DNA of 64,000 bases from positions 186,001-250,000 of the forward strand of contig JAPZLL010000050.1 of assembly GCA_036250225.1 (NCBI GenBank). The letters run 5' to 3'. This document shows positions 43,121 through 53,806 of this stretch, piece by piece (within the stretch, counting starts at the first letter, position 1; every line of letters starts with the position of its first letter). Both the position numbers and the translations under genes were made by a program. The DNA is from Cercophora sp. LCS_1. Lineage: Eukaryota > Ascomycota > Sordariomycetes > Sordariales > Lasiosphaeriaceae. The notes beneath the pieces were generated by a model. That model did not search any database, was not told the DNA's origin, and worked only from the letters and a program-made list of their open reading frames with translations.

Positions 43121-43930
43121 GATGGTGATCCTGAGACGTACGAGTAAGTGATTGAATGAGAGTTGATTGACGGTGTGTGTTCATGATAATCGTCGAGTCT
43201 TTAAATATTGAAAGGGTTCCAGAGAAGTCAGCCTGTGCGAGGCATATCGACCATCATCTCGGATCCAGAGTGCGAGTATCCGAGTGGTTACATTGGCGAC
43301 TGCGGCGTTGGCAAACGAACCAAAGTTCGTCCACCTATAAGAAGGATCAAGCGAACCACGGCATTGAAGCTAACGGTAAGCGAAAATCCTATACTACGCC
43401 ATGACGCCATTGTGGGCGGGATCTGGGGACTTTTGAGTAGTAACCACAAGGTTCAAACACGGCAGCCTGATTTACCGTCCTACTATCGCATTAGTCCGCA
43501 TTCCCTCAAGGGATGACTTACGGAGACATGACAGGGAACGGACCTAACCAGATTTTTCTTTCAAGAAGACCGAGGAATGTGAGGTTGTGGTGCTCAAGAT
43601 TCTTGGAAATGCACTCGTGCGGTTTAGGTCTAGACTAACTCGGCAAAAGCGGCAAGGTGAAATGCAGTGCCAGACATCTCGACGCCCTAACCTATCCCAA
43701 TTGCAGTTGAGAAAACCGATGGCTTTTGCCTTCGGCGGCGTCTCAAACCGGCCAGACAATCATAAATGAGAGATTCGTCCACAGCTAACCCCTTGGCATG
43801 CGCGATTTCCCCGCCCTCGACCATATTCATCAAGTATTCATTCTCAACTTCCCAAACTCTCAGCTTGTCATGTCAGTTTCCGGCGGCTCGTTCACAACAA
43901 CTGACATCAACCACCAAGGCCATCCTCGGA
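43121..43930. other. Intergenic, no gene seen
   Basis: Promoter of the cysteine-rich protein, with a TTTAAATATTG AT-rich element at about 43199-43210, then empty sequence up to the methyltransferase stub. Confidence 0.4.
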
Positions 43931-44216
43931 ATGCATCTCGACACATTCAACTCGCGGCCCAACATCTACGAACAATCCACCGGCTCGGTAACCCGCCACG
44001 TAGCAACCCACGTCCTCACCCTCCTCCCACCCATCACCTCCACCTCGGGTCATCCTCGACAACGCCGCCGGCCCCGGCATCGTCACCGATGAAATCCTCC
44101 AGCTCGATCCCCGGCCCAACCTCCCAATCCACCTCGTCGATGCCTCCCCGTCCATGATCAACATTGCATCCAACATCTACTTAGCGAGTGACCTTTGGGA
44201 TTATGGGCAGTGGTAA
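43931..44216 (+). pseudogene. N-terminal stub of a class I SAM methyltransferase
   Basis: Starts MHLDTFNSRPNIYEQSTGSV and HVATHVLTLLPPIT. After a one-frame change near 44045, VILDNAAGPGIVTDEIL reads as the SAM-binding motif I, followed by LVDASPSMINIASN (motif II). The frame ends at TAA 44214-44216, or in a GTAAGA donor, and nothing of the C-terminal half is found before the next gene. This is a truncated and frameshifted copy of the UbiE-like fungal methyltransferases often found in metabolite clusters. Confidence 0.65.
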
Positions 44217-44332
44217 GACGGTGAAGTTATTTGGGACTAGAAAGTGCTCTGAACTACCTGGTGTCCACATTCTCAAATGCCCTGCCTCCATAAAGAGCTT
44301 GTGTCCCATCTGACAGGTGCCCGTAAAATAGC

Positions 44333-45730
44333 TTAGTCCCCAACGTGTGTTTGAGCATCACGTACTAGACGCTTGCACTGCCATCCATTGAATTGAATGT
44401 CCTCCCACTTCATTTTGCAACCAAGCGCCGCCAACAAGGCTCTGGGGTCCGTTACCTCGTTTGCCGTGGGATCATCGGTGAACATGGCGACGCCCTGGAC
44501 CCACTGCGCATTCCCACTCGCCTCAACGACGACACAACCCGCAACATATGTGTCTTGGTCATCTTTTCCACCGATGAGCCCAAGTCCGCCGGAGTAACCT
44601 CCTCTGAGGGACTCATGTGCACTGGCGAGGGTCAGCAGGCCGCCCAGCTCTTCCTCGACAGTTGGGTCTCTCCATCCGCCAGATGGGGGCTCGAAAACGA
44701 CGTTGACACTGGGAAAGTCTCGGATTGATCGTGGGCGCTGATTTTGATCTTCCCCAGGATTCCGAGAATAGAGTGCCTGGCTGAAGACCGTGGGAGGCGT
44801 AGTTGTTTTGTCTATAGCAAGGTGCAAACCAACTGCTGCATAGTGCACCGCGACCGGCGAGCCTGGTGTGCCGGGTGAGGCTGGACGAAGCGTAGAGATC
44901 GGAAGGGCGACGAGATAGGGCATGGCGCCTAGGTGCTGTGTGGGGAAGCCGTCCGCAGCGCGGAGTCTCAGCGCTGCGACGTCAAAGTTAGGATAGTTTT
45001 GGGAGACGTTGACCATTAAAGTCCCGATGTGCTTTTCGTAGTAGCCCCGGCACAATGATGCCCTGTCGGCCCAACCATAGAAACGCTTTCTGGGGTCCCC
45101 CGGGCTTGTACCTGGCCTCCAGGCCACGACGGAGACCGAGTCGGCAAGACAGCGCCTTTCGTAAAACTCTTCGTCTTTGTCGATGGGCCATTCCTGCGGA
45201 CCGGCGGAACCCTTCCCTGTGTTTGAAATGTGCTCGCCCTGCGAGCCGTGGTTCTTGGGAACCCTGGATATAAGGTTGTGCGCTGCCGTAAGGAGATAGA
45301 CGGATTTGCCATCAGTGTTGGTGTCCCTGACAAAAAAGGCCGTGCCTTTATGCCACGCCGTCGGGATGTACCACTCGTACTTCTTCCACGCTTCCTTGTC
45401 TTCTCGGACACCCTTCTTGGCCTCCACCAGCTTCCGGGAAAATATGTGCGCCACCCAGGGGTAGGCGCCGGCCTCATCGGCCACCCGTGTCATCCCGGGA
45501 GGAGTTAGCGAATCTCCATTGGTGCTTTGGTTGGCAAGCAACATTGCCGTGTTGATCGCGTTGAAATGGTCGCCGCCCTTAGGAACTCTTAGCTTCCACT
45601 TCGTCACGCCCGTGGCCTTGTTGTTGTCGTCAGTGTTGACATCTGGCTGCCTCCACATTTGGGGATTCCACTTCGGCATAAAAATTTGCCGGTAGAACCA
45701 GTCTATTGGCGTATCCTCTTCCTTGTCCAT
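44333..45730 (-). CDS. Trypsin-like serine protease with unusual architecture
   Basis: 465 residues, one exon, no signal peptide. The chymotrypsin-fold triad is complete: His151 in YLLTAAHNL, Asp250 in NFDVAALRL, and Ser380 in GYSGGLGL, where the usual GDSGG is GYSGG. Before the domain lie about 120 residues with a Trp-rich start (DWFYRQIFMPKWNPQMWRQ) and a segment AYPWVAHIFSRK. Between His and Asp there is a large insertion. Lack of secretion signal points to an intracellular protease, unlike secreted fungal trypsins; it would belong with the loose group of trypsin-like domains found as effectors or sensors in conflict systems. It is divergent, 636 bp from the coiled-coil protein at 46367, and may act with it. 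Confidence 0.75.
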   Translation of the reverse strand: MDKEEDTPIDWFYRQIFMPKWNPQMWRQPDVNTDDNNKATGVTKWKLRVPKGGDHFNAINTAMLLANQSTNGDSLTPPGMTRVADEAGAYPWVAHIFSRKLVEAKKGVREDKEAWKKYEWYIPTAWHKGTAFFVRDTNTDGKSVYLLTAAHNLISRVPKNHGSQGEHISNTGKGSAGPQEWPIDKDEEFYERRCLADSVSVVAWRPGTSPGDPRKRFYGWADRASLCRGYYEKHIGTLMVNVSQNYPNFDVAALRLRAADGFPTQHLGAMPYLVALPISTLRPASPGTPGSPVAVHYAAVGLHLAIDKTTTPPTVFSQALYSRNPGEDQNQRPRSIRDFPSVNVVFEPPSGGWRDPTVEEELGGLLTLASAHESLRGGYSGGLGLIGGKDDQDTYVAGCVVVEASGNAQWVQGVAMFTDDPTANEVTDPRALLAALGCKMKWEDIQFNGWQCKRLVRDAQTHVGD

Positions 45731-46366
45731 TGCCGTAGGTCGTCGTCGTCGCCGTTGTTGCGGCTTTGCTGAAGGGAGCAGAGGGTTGCATCAGAGTCTC
45801 GAGGGGAGGGATGAGAGGGATGGAATCGAGAATGGCGGGCGACTGTGTTAATGACCCCCGACGGTACATACCTACCTAGCAAGCGCCCACAAAGTGACAG
45901 GTAGCTGTCTTTTCGGTCATTCCGGGCGCCAAGAGGGCGTCGGCTGAACATGCCCGAAGACGGTGGGTTGTCACATCCAGCCAGTGGACTGTGATTTCTC
46001 CAGCCTTCGGGTTCTGGTCAAGCATAGTGCCTCTTTCAGTGAATAGCTTCCTGCATTGTCCGCGTTCGGCCATCGTCGATGCGGGGTTTGCACGGCCTGG
46101 CCCGATGCGGTTCTCCGGGGGGCGCGACACGTACTTGTGGACAGCTGAATGTCGTGATGAAGGCAGCCACAGCACAGTTAGCTCATGCAAGTATTCGGAG
46201 AACACCCAAAAGCCACCATCAACAATCCTGTCCGGTGATGCTGGAGAGCACACAGACATAATAGACCTACACTTCTCCCCGCCCTAGAGTCCCGGGTCGC
46301 TCGACATTTTCCTTGCTTAGCCAACTGAACTGCAGGTATTGACCGAGCCGTCTGCCACCAGCCACT
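45731..46366. promoter_or_regulatory. Divergent promoter region of the protease and coiled-coil genes
   Basis: 636 bp between the two start codons, without another gene. No clear operator was recognised. Co-expression is a possibility, not shown. Confidence 0.35.
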
Positions 46367-48490
46367 ATGGGTGACCCCTGGAAGCCCGATTTCAAGCCCG
46401 AGGCAAACGCGCCCATCCAACAAGTCTTTGAGCGTCTCAAGGGCCACTTTGCCACGGGGTCCAGCGAGGTGTTCCAGATCGAATGGCCTGCCCGGGCGCT
46501 TGACAAGGGCACCTACGACTACGAGGGCAGCGACACAATCAACGCCCAGCAGGTCAAGCCGCAGTCGGTCATTGACGCCGAGTTCCGCCTTGGCGATGAC
46601 ATGATCACACTGGGAAATGTTGCCTCAGGACCAAACGGATCGAGGGTGCGTTGACACCCATCCATCCACCCCCCCTTGTCGTCCTCGCCAACTGCTGACC
46701 ATCCATGCCCCCAGCTCTCCTCCCTCTACAGCGACGTGCTCTACAACCTGGTCCCAACAACGACTGAACAGAATGTCAACCTGGACAACATCCACGCCGA
46801 CCAGGAGAAGATTACCGCCTGGCTTCTCGACGAGGTGGCCGACTGGGAGCCGCCGCGCGAGGACATCCTCGCCGACATCCCTGCGGCCTTTGATAAACAC
46901 AAGCCCCCTGTCCCGGCGGCGGCCGACCCAGACAGCAAGAAGTCTCCAGGCGAGGATGACTTCATGATCACACCTGTCCAGACAACCACGCGCATCGATC
47001 TGTACCAAAAGATCCTCGACGTGTACGAGTCGCAACGGTTCCGCTGGGCCACGTTCAAGATCATCGCCCGTCCGGCCAACATGTTGACTGCTACGGCGGT
47101 CGAGATCGACAACTACAACCGGATGCTGGCCACGTATGCGCCCATCGTCGATGCCCGACTCGAGGGTCTCTGGACTCTGCTCATCGTGCGCGGCCAGTAT
47201 CACCGCGTGCGCTACTTTCTCGGTCCGGTTGACGTCGCCACAGCCTCCGAGGCGCTGCTCAAGGCTAAGGAGAACCTACGTGCCAGCATGATGCGCAGCA
47301 TCGACGACTCCGAAGACACGTACCCCGTACAGTTCACGCCGTCCAGCTGGGCCAAGAGCCTCAGCACCGCCTTCAAGCCCAAAGATTTGCTCTACAGCGA
47401 GGATGTGCTGCGCGAGGACTTGCTCTCCAAGCAAAAAGAGCGAGCGGCGCTGTTGCTGAAGCTGGGTTACCTCAAGGCGGCCCAAGAGGATGTCAAGGAG
47501 CTTGAGCGCAAAGAGGCCGAGGCCCGTGACGCTTTCTTCAAGACACGCAACGAAATGCTGGAGGGCTACTCGGACGCTGCCATTGACACCATCCAGTTGT
47601 TCTTTGACATCAAAGCGCGCAACTCGGCCAAGGGCATGGGGATCCAGGTCGCCGAAGAGATCGAGGAGGGCGAGCTGAACAAGGCACTCGAGACGTGGAA
47701 CCAGAAGCCCTTGACGGACGACCAGTACAAGAAGCTCAAGAGTTTGCAAGCAACATCTGTCAAGAACCAAGCTGCCCTGCAGGCCAGCTCTGAGGCCCTC
47801 GCCAAGGCGCAGGTCGCCGCCGCCATGGGCCGCGGATCCGACGCGGCAACCATCATTGCCTCGCTCAACGAGCGCATCCAGTCGCTGACGTTTGACATCG
47901 ACTACATGATGAAGATCATGGGGGCGTCCGACAACCCACTGGGTGTACCTGTGACGGTGCCTGACCCGGATGCATCCTCCCCGCCTCCACCACCACCAGG
48001 AGGAGATGGCGACGCGCCGCCTCCTCCTCCACCGCCACCACCTCCTGGCGGTGCGCCCGCACCCGGTACAGCATCAAAGACTAAAACTCTCAAGGCAGCC
48101 CCCAAACTCCCACCCCACGTCGTCCCAGACAAGCCCCGTCTGCCACCGCAGGAAGACTCGGCCTCGACTTGGCAGGAAGTCGTGTGGACCCTCGACAGCA
48201 GCCGGACCTACAAAGACACCATGGCGTCCGCCGCACAATCCCACGTGGACTGGGCCGTCGACTTCTTCTTCGGCTCGGCCTCGGGCTCCGAAGACCACTC
48301 GGCCGCGCACAACTCGGCTTCCTCCCTGGCCCTCAACATCGAGATCAAGATCGGCTTCCGGTGCATGAAGGTCGTCATCGACCGCCCCTACGCCTCCATC
48401 CTCCGCCGCACGCGCGACTACTACCGCACCCTTTCAGTTCCCCCGCTAAACTTTCCTATCGATGGAAAGCAGACGACGCGTGGTCTGTAA
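46367..48490 (+). CDS. Large coiled-coil protein with polyproline segment, unknown function
   Basis: Exons 46367-46645 and 46715-48490 with a 69-nt intron give 684 residues. Order: an N-terminal region with DTINAQQVKPQSVIDAEFRL, a helical region with TRIDLYQKILDVYESQRFRW, and GLWTLLIVRGQYHRVRYFLG. A long coiled coil follows at about residues 340-490 (KQKERAALLLKLGYLKAA, VKELERKEAEARDAFF). A polyproline/glycine linker lies at about 530-560 (coding 47980-48055), and a C-terminal piece reads ALNIEIKIGFRCMKVVIDRP. I recall larger fungal and bacterial proteins with the same N-terminal and FRCMKVVIDRP-like blocks in which the C-terminal domain goes on for another 100 or more residues. Here it stops soon after RDYYRTLS, so the end may be truncated. 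No enzyme motif is seen. Function unknown. Confidence 0.75.
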
Positions 48491-48776
48491 GGATAGCTCC
48501 CAGGTAGCAATTCTAATTACGGCGTATACGCGTACTGGGTGCTCAAGAGGGAAAGATCGATAGAATCGTGATTCGCGCTTGCGGGTATCCGTCGTTCCAT
48601 TGGTGCCCTCGGCACCAATGAAAACGCAAGGCAACCGCGCGGGGGCCTGATGGAAAAGAGGCGGTGAGACGGAGCCAAGCCGAACCCCTCCTCAGCTTCC
48701 ATCCGAACACTCCAAAGGGAACGAATTTGCAACCAAATCACTATCCCCACAGTCGTCTATTCTCCTGACTGGCACC

Positions 48777-50956
48777 ATGGAGAGATACATCGATAGTACG
48801 GCCCCGGCTTCGGCTCTCTGCCGTCGGTGCGGATTCGACATGAATACCTCTGACGGGAAAATCAGGTCAGGGAGGCCTTTCGTCCGGGATGTTGTCAACA
48901 CTGCAGCGCTAGGTTGTCCGGTTTGCGGGCTGTTTAGGGGGGCTGTTAGCCAGAACAACTCGCTTTGGTACAGTGAGTCCATGCCGAGAAGCGAGCAAGC
49001 TGACAAGCACGGTGTGTACGGCATTCACATCATTGGTGATCGTCACTATGGCCTGGAAGCAAGGGTTGAAGTTCTAGGTCTGGTAAATCCTGTCAAGTTG
49101 CGTTTCTTTCAAGTCAATGAACCCAATTCAGCAAACGGACCAGGTAAGTCACGACTCTGTCCTACCTGGCTGCGGGTATAAGCTGAGACGCGTTTGGAAT
49201 GACAGCTAAATCTCCGGAGCCCTTCAACACCCTATCGCGCTGTCTGCCCACCGAGGCTATCCTGCCCGAAGGCACTCACTCCGAGGAAAGCCTGTCGTGG
49301 ATCAAACAACAAATCCATACTTGCGAGACCACCCATACACCAGATAGCTTCTACGACACAGTTACCTCAACCTTCCCTACCCGGGTGGTGGATGTCAGTG
49401 ATGGCACAATCCGCCTATGGGAGCCTACCCAGGGGGTTGACACAAAAAGCCCTTATCTAGCACTGAGCTATTGCTGGGGCAAGGAGCCATTTCTTCGGAC
49501 CACTTCCGGCAATATCGGCGCCCACAAAGCGGGTATTGCCTGGGACTCCTTGCCTCGGACTTTCCAGGACGCTATTGACATGACGCGTCGGCTGGACCAC
49601 CGCTTCTTATGGATCGACAGCTTGTGCATCATTCAAGATGAGGACGCCGACTGGAAGAAAGAATCCAGCCGGATGGCCTCCATCTTCGAGAGCGCCTTCC
49701 TTGTTCTCTCAGCTGCTAGGTCCAGTAGTGCCTATGAGGGTATGTATACGGCACCACTCTCGATGCAACGTCGTGGACTCGAGTTCATCCACTCCGGCAG
49801 ACCGTCCAATGTCTTTTTCCGCCCAATTATAGCCCATATTGACGACGAGTGGCACTCGGATCGCTTTCCAACTGTCCACAGGGGCTGGATCTTCCAAGAG
49901 CGGCTCTTGGCCAAACGAATCCTTCATTTTGGTCCAGAGGAGCTCACGTGGGAGTGCTCACGCGGTCAGAGATGCCAGTGCCGAGTTGAGAAAGACTGGG
50001 CCCGTGGCCGTGGCTCAGGATTGCTTGCACCAGCCGACATAGCGGGCTATCGCGCCAACTGGCAGTTGATGGTTCAGAAATACACGAAAATGCAACTCAG
50101 CTACGATAAGGACATCTTCCCGGCCATCTCCGGTGTCGCAAAGCGGTTCCAGACGGCGCTCCAGGCCAAATACATGGCGGGAATATGGCTGGATGCCTTC
50201 CCTGAAAGCCTCTTGTGGTACTACGTCCCCCCATTTGGCAACTTCAAGGACGGGGTACGGCAGCACGAACCAATACCCGGAGTGGATCGGCGACCGGTTC
50301 GCTGGCGCGCTCCTTCTTGGTCCTGGGCATCCCTTCGCGACGCAGGGCTACTCCATCAAAATTCCCATAACAATCGCCCTGACGATCGTGTAACAATGTT
50401 CGCCAGGATCGTCAACGCCTTTTGCCAACAAGCCGGTCCAGATCCCACCGGCGAGCTTGTCCCCTGGGGTAGCTACCTGACCCTCCGCGGCAACCTGATT
50501 CCAGCCATATTGAAATTGAACCCAAAAATAGGAGACACCGGACAACGTCATTCTCTGTCCTGCTTCCAGTTTTCGGAGAACAAACACTCCCTGCGTCTTG
50601 ACGACGAATTCTATCTTCGGCAAGTTTACTTCAAAAAGCCGCGCGCGGACCTCGGGAGGGCGCTGCTTGGAAAACCTATACCGAAGCGCGACCGGTATTC
50701 GTTTCGGGTTTTTTGCATGTTGTTGGCGCAGTATGGACGATGTCTCTATTTCTACGTCCTGAGGGAGATCGGTGAGGAAGAGGGGAGGCTGATAGAAGCT
50801 GCTGCGAAGTTGGGCAGCACCAGCGTGGAAGACCAAGCTACGAGCCAGAATCGGTATTTGCGGGTCGGGCTGGTTCAAGTTGAAGATGGCCCTGGTGAGG
50901 GCTGGGAGGAGGAACTTGCTAAGAAGGGGGAGGAGACTGTGATTGCGATATATTAG
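48777..50956 (+). CDS. HET-domain protein with N-terminal cysteine pairs
   Basis: Exons 48777-49143 and 49206-50956 with a 62-nt intron give 705 residues. The N-terminal 60 residues carry CRRCGFDM and LGCPVCGLF, the cysteine pairs usual in this HET subfamily. The HET domain (PF06985) follows: YLALSYCWGKEPFLRTT, LPRTFQDAIDMTRRL, FLWIDSLCIIQDEDADW and later TVHRGWIFQERLLAKRILHF. The C-terminal half includes RWRAPSWSWASL, typical of the longer family members. The gene is intact. HET proteins mediate non-self recognition and cell death; the partner is unknown. It is followed by two broken HET copies on the same strand, suggesting local duplication and decay. Confidence 0.94.
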
Positions 50957-51239
50957 CGGAGCGGGCGTGTCGGGTATGTCAACGCGCGACACTGAAAACC
51001 GACTCCAGTTTGTCGACGAATGACAGCTATAGATTTGCTTTGGTAGGGAATTGGGCCATTCCATCACCATGGTTGAACCAACGCAGCCCTTCGGAAATCA
51101 CACCCATCGCAGCCTAACCCTCCCTTCCATGGATCGCTCTCCCCCACCGTCTAAACCAGCCGCCTACCTACCCAACGCATCCTCATTTCCGCAGTCTACG
51201 TTTCTAAAATATTTTCTTTTAGTGTCTCCCAAAAACAAC

Positions 51240-51665
51240 ATGCTCTGCGAAGGATGTCAGTTGGTTACCTTCAGCCCTCCCGAAATTGCCCGGAACGACC
51301 CCAGCCCGACTGCCAAAATTGGCGCAGCATTGCAGGCGCCATTGAGGTACATCCAGTCCGGGCTTGGTTGGCAGCTCTGGCACGACGGGTACGGTTACTC
51401 CCTTCACCCGGATGTCGGGTCTTTGCGACACTCTGCAGAGCAAGGCTGTCACTTCTGCCGCATGGTGCTCGCAGCGCTTTGGGAATCCGACTCCGAGCAG
51501 CCAACATCAACCTCTACAGCTGATCTGGCAGTAATCTCTCGGGGAAAAGTCATGTACGCATGGTGGAAAAGACGCCTAGTGCCGTACTGGAATACGCTAA
51601 ACCGCTGCACTCCGCATATTCTCCGTGGTGGCATCGGGGCCGTGGCCCAGAGTTCGGACCATTAA
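51240..51665 (+). pseudogene. N-terminal fragment of a second HET gene
   Basis: 141 residues from MLCEGCQLVTFSPPEI. The Cys pair at the start, the SLRHSAEQGCHFCRMVLAAL block and the following region are the pre-HET part of HET proteins of the type at 48777. The frame then ends at 51665 without the HET domain itself, and no continuation is seen downstream. This is a truncated copy. The upstream frame is open to about 51051 but unlike the family. Confidence 0.65.
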
Positions 51666-51705
51666 GGCACTATCGCCTCTTGCGGTCCTAAGTTTGGGCT
51701 TTAAC

Positions 51706-52365
51706 TTACCCGTTTTCCAAACACATGGTAGCCATCTTTATATATTGGACCAGTTCTAGGCCCCCTCGGCTAGAGTTGAAGTGATTCGGCAGGCTGCACA
51801 GCATACCGAAAATGGTAATTAAAGTGAATGTGAGCCAGCCTGAGTAAATCCTGAGCAGGGACTGAGCTGAGCTTAAACCAGGGTGAACAGCGTCATGTGG
51901 GCGAGGCACGAAGGAAATTTCGCGTGCCCAGACTCGTCGCACATAACATCTTTTTTGTAGGATCGGATCCCATGGTCGTGGGTCCATGGGTAGGTCCACC
52001 GCTCGTTGAGTTTGGCAAAAGGTGCAAACGCCGACATCTGAAATAACGGCGCAAATCGTCGAAGACGTTCGGACTTGAGGGCACTTTGCCAGGTCCCATA
52101 ATATCCGTCTTCGTCTTCTCCGTAAAAGAGGTGTGAAAGAGGATCGCATTCTTTGTGCTTCTTGTTGTAACAAAACCGATGTTGCTCGACACACCCTATT
52201 ATCCTGTACTCGTAATCGACAAAAAGAGGGTAGATCTGTTTGTCACTGATATTTCGTTGCGGTGCCTGGCTGTTGGCTGTTTGGTGGAGTAGATTGGATC
52301 GTGATCCGGGACATATGGCTCTGGCTAATTGAACGTATAGAAGAAAAAGGCCTGGTGGTCATCCA
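51706..52365 (-). pseudogene. Relic of a fungal multi-span membrane protein family, no start codon
   Basis: On the minus strand an open frame of about 158 codons without Met runs from about 52365 to the stop near 51886. Its middle reads YPLFVDYEYRIIGCVEQHRF, then CYNKKHKECDPLSHLFYGED. This resembles the Cys-containing segment of a fungal family whose members have a GCVEQHQFC-like motif followed by membrane helices. A second frame (to 51706) gives SGWLTFTLITIFGMLCSL and YIKMATMCLENG, which could be membrane-part remains. No start and no correct order are left, so it is a relic. The family link is from memory and moderate. Confidence 0.4.
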
Positions 52366-52639
52366 AACTTCTGGGAGGCGTCAACAAAGAATTCAGCGAC
52401 GGGTTCGAGCTTACGCCTCGGGCCCGAAGTAGAAATAATGCCCACTATTCATAGCTCCTCTCTCGGGCGCTCTACCGTCAGAGACTCGAAGTATGTGGCA
52501 TATTTCCTCAAACTCGGAGGGCTGAGAGGACGAGACGTTGACATAATAAATCGCTTAACTGTCAAGGTCACCCGCCGGCTGTAGACTAGGGGCCTGCAGA
52601 AATCGCCGGCTTACATAATACACATGAGTAACCCGCGGC

Positions 52640-53170
52640 CCTGCCTACGCTCGATATCCAACCGACAACAACGGCATTCTTGACACGTCTACGCTCGGAC
52701 TCCAGTACTTCGCAACGGAGGGCAAGCCCGAATATACCATCCTCTCGCACACCTGGGGCCCCGAGGAAGCCTTATTCGACGACGCGCGCAATGGCGCGGC
52801 CAAGCTGCGCGTCTGCCCAAAGAAGGGTCTCGCAAAGGCGCTCAAGACCGCCGAATTAGCACTGGCCGACGGTTACAATCATGTTTGGATCGACACATGC
52901 TGCATTGACAAGTCCAGCAGTGCCGAGCTGTCCAAGGCGATCAACTCCATGTTCTCTTAGTACCGCCAATCCTGTGTCTGCTGTGCCTTTCTTGAGGACT
53001 ACACCTACGGCAGAAGCAGTCTCTCAGCCAGTCGATGGTTTACCCGAGGCTGGACTTTGCAGGAGCTTATTGCCCCATTCGACGTCCGGTTCTATGACTC
53101 CTCTTGGACCATGTTTGGCGACCGGCATCTGATGTCGACTGCTGTTACTAGGCTGTTGCGTGTTATTTAA
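52640..53170 (+). pseudogene. Decayed HET domain of the HET-E/HET-D (NLR-linked) type
   Basis: The plus strand reads LDTSTLGLQYFATEGKPEYT, ILSHTWGPEEALFDDARNGA, then HVWIDTCCIDKSSSAELSKA. A TAG follows at 52958-52960, and then YRQSCVCCAFLEDYTYG and SRWFTRGWTLQELIAPFDV. At the stop the family has Trp (FxWY), so one G-to-A change of TGG explains it, as expected for RIP on the opposite strand. The WIDTCCID motif and the SRWFTRGWTLQELIAP block are typical of HET domains fused to NACHT/WD repeats (HET-E, HET-D, HET-R). Nothing of the NACHT part is found after the frame ends near 53170. Confidence 0.85.
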
Positions 53171-53806
53171 ATTGTTGATGTTTAACTTGGACTCGTATTC
53201 AAATTACAAAGGCGCCCATTTATGTCTATTGATGCCTTTGCAAGAGTAATAGAGGTCAAAAGGCGGTAATAGTTATCTTCAGCGGCGTGGCGGTAAGGTC
53301 AGGGTTACATACGGGTCGGCATGCTGAAAACAAAACCAAGAGTTACCCGTTCGCCAGCGATCAGTCAGAGTCACCACCTCCTGTTTGGCCGACGGCGCAG
53401 AATAGGGAGGGACAAGAGTAAACGATGCGTATTGTCCCCGGTGGGATTCCGTACCCAGCTTAACGTCAACAAGGCCAGGAAATATATCTTGGAACGAAAA
53501 GACTTTGCTACAACTAACCGCCAGCATCATCACAAAGCTCTCCAACGTCTCTAACTGGAATCGTAAATTAAACAACACGGCTAATGTCACATCCTCAGTA
53601 GGAGAAAAAATCTCCTCGATCTAATTGCTGTGGCGCGGACATTGTCCCTATGCTCAGGGTGGGCAACGGAAGGACAGCCTTTGGAGAGGTCCTTTGTCTC
53701 TCAGTCCTCGCCAGATACGACGAGCACGAGAATGTCGAGATTCCATAGCCACATCCAAAGGAGAGGCGGGAGAAACGCCTCGGCGATTACGTGTCAACCT
53801 CCCTCT
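53171..53806. other. Intergenic, no gene seen
   Basis: Follows the HET relic. Short frames only; the missing NLR part of that gene was not found here. Confidence 0.45.

Noticed and set aside
47276..47770. Leu/Val-rich 164-residue antisense frame
   Set aside because: It is the complement of the coiled-coil region on the plus strand.
47980..48055. Formin FH1 domain
   Set aside because: Polyproline run only; no FH2 or profilin-related context follows.
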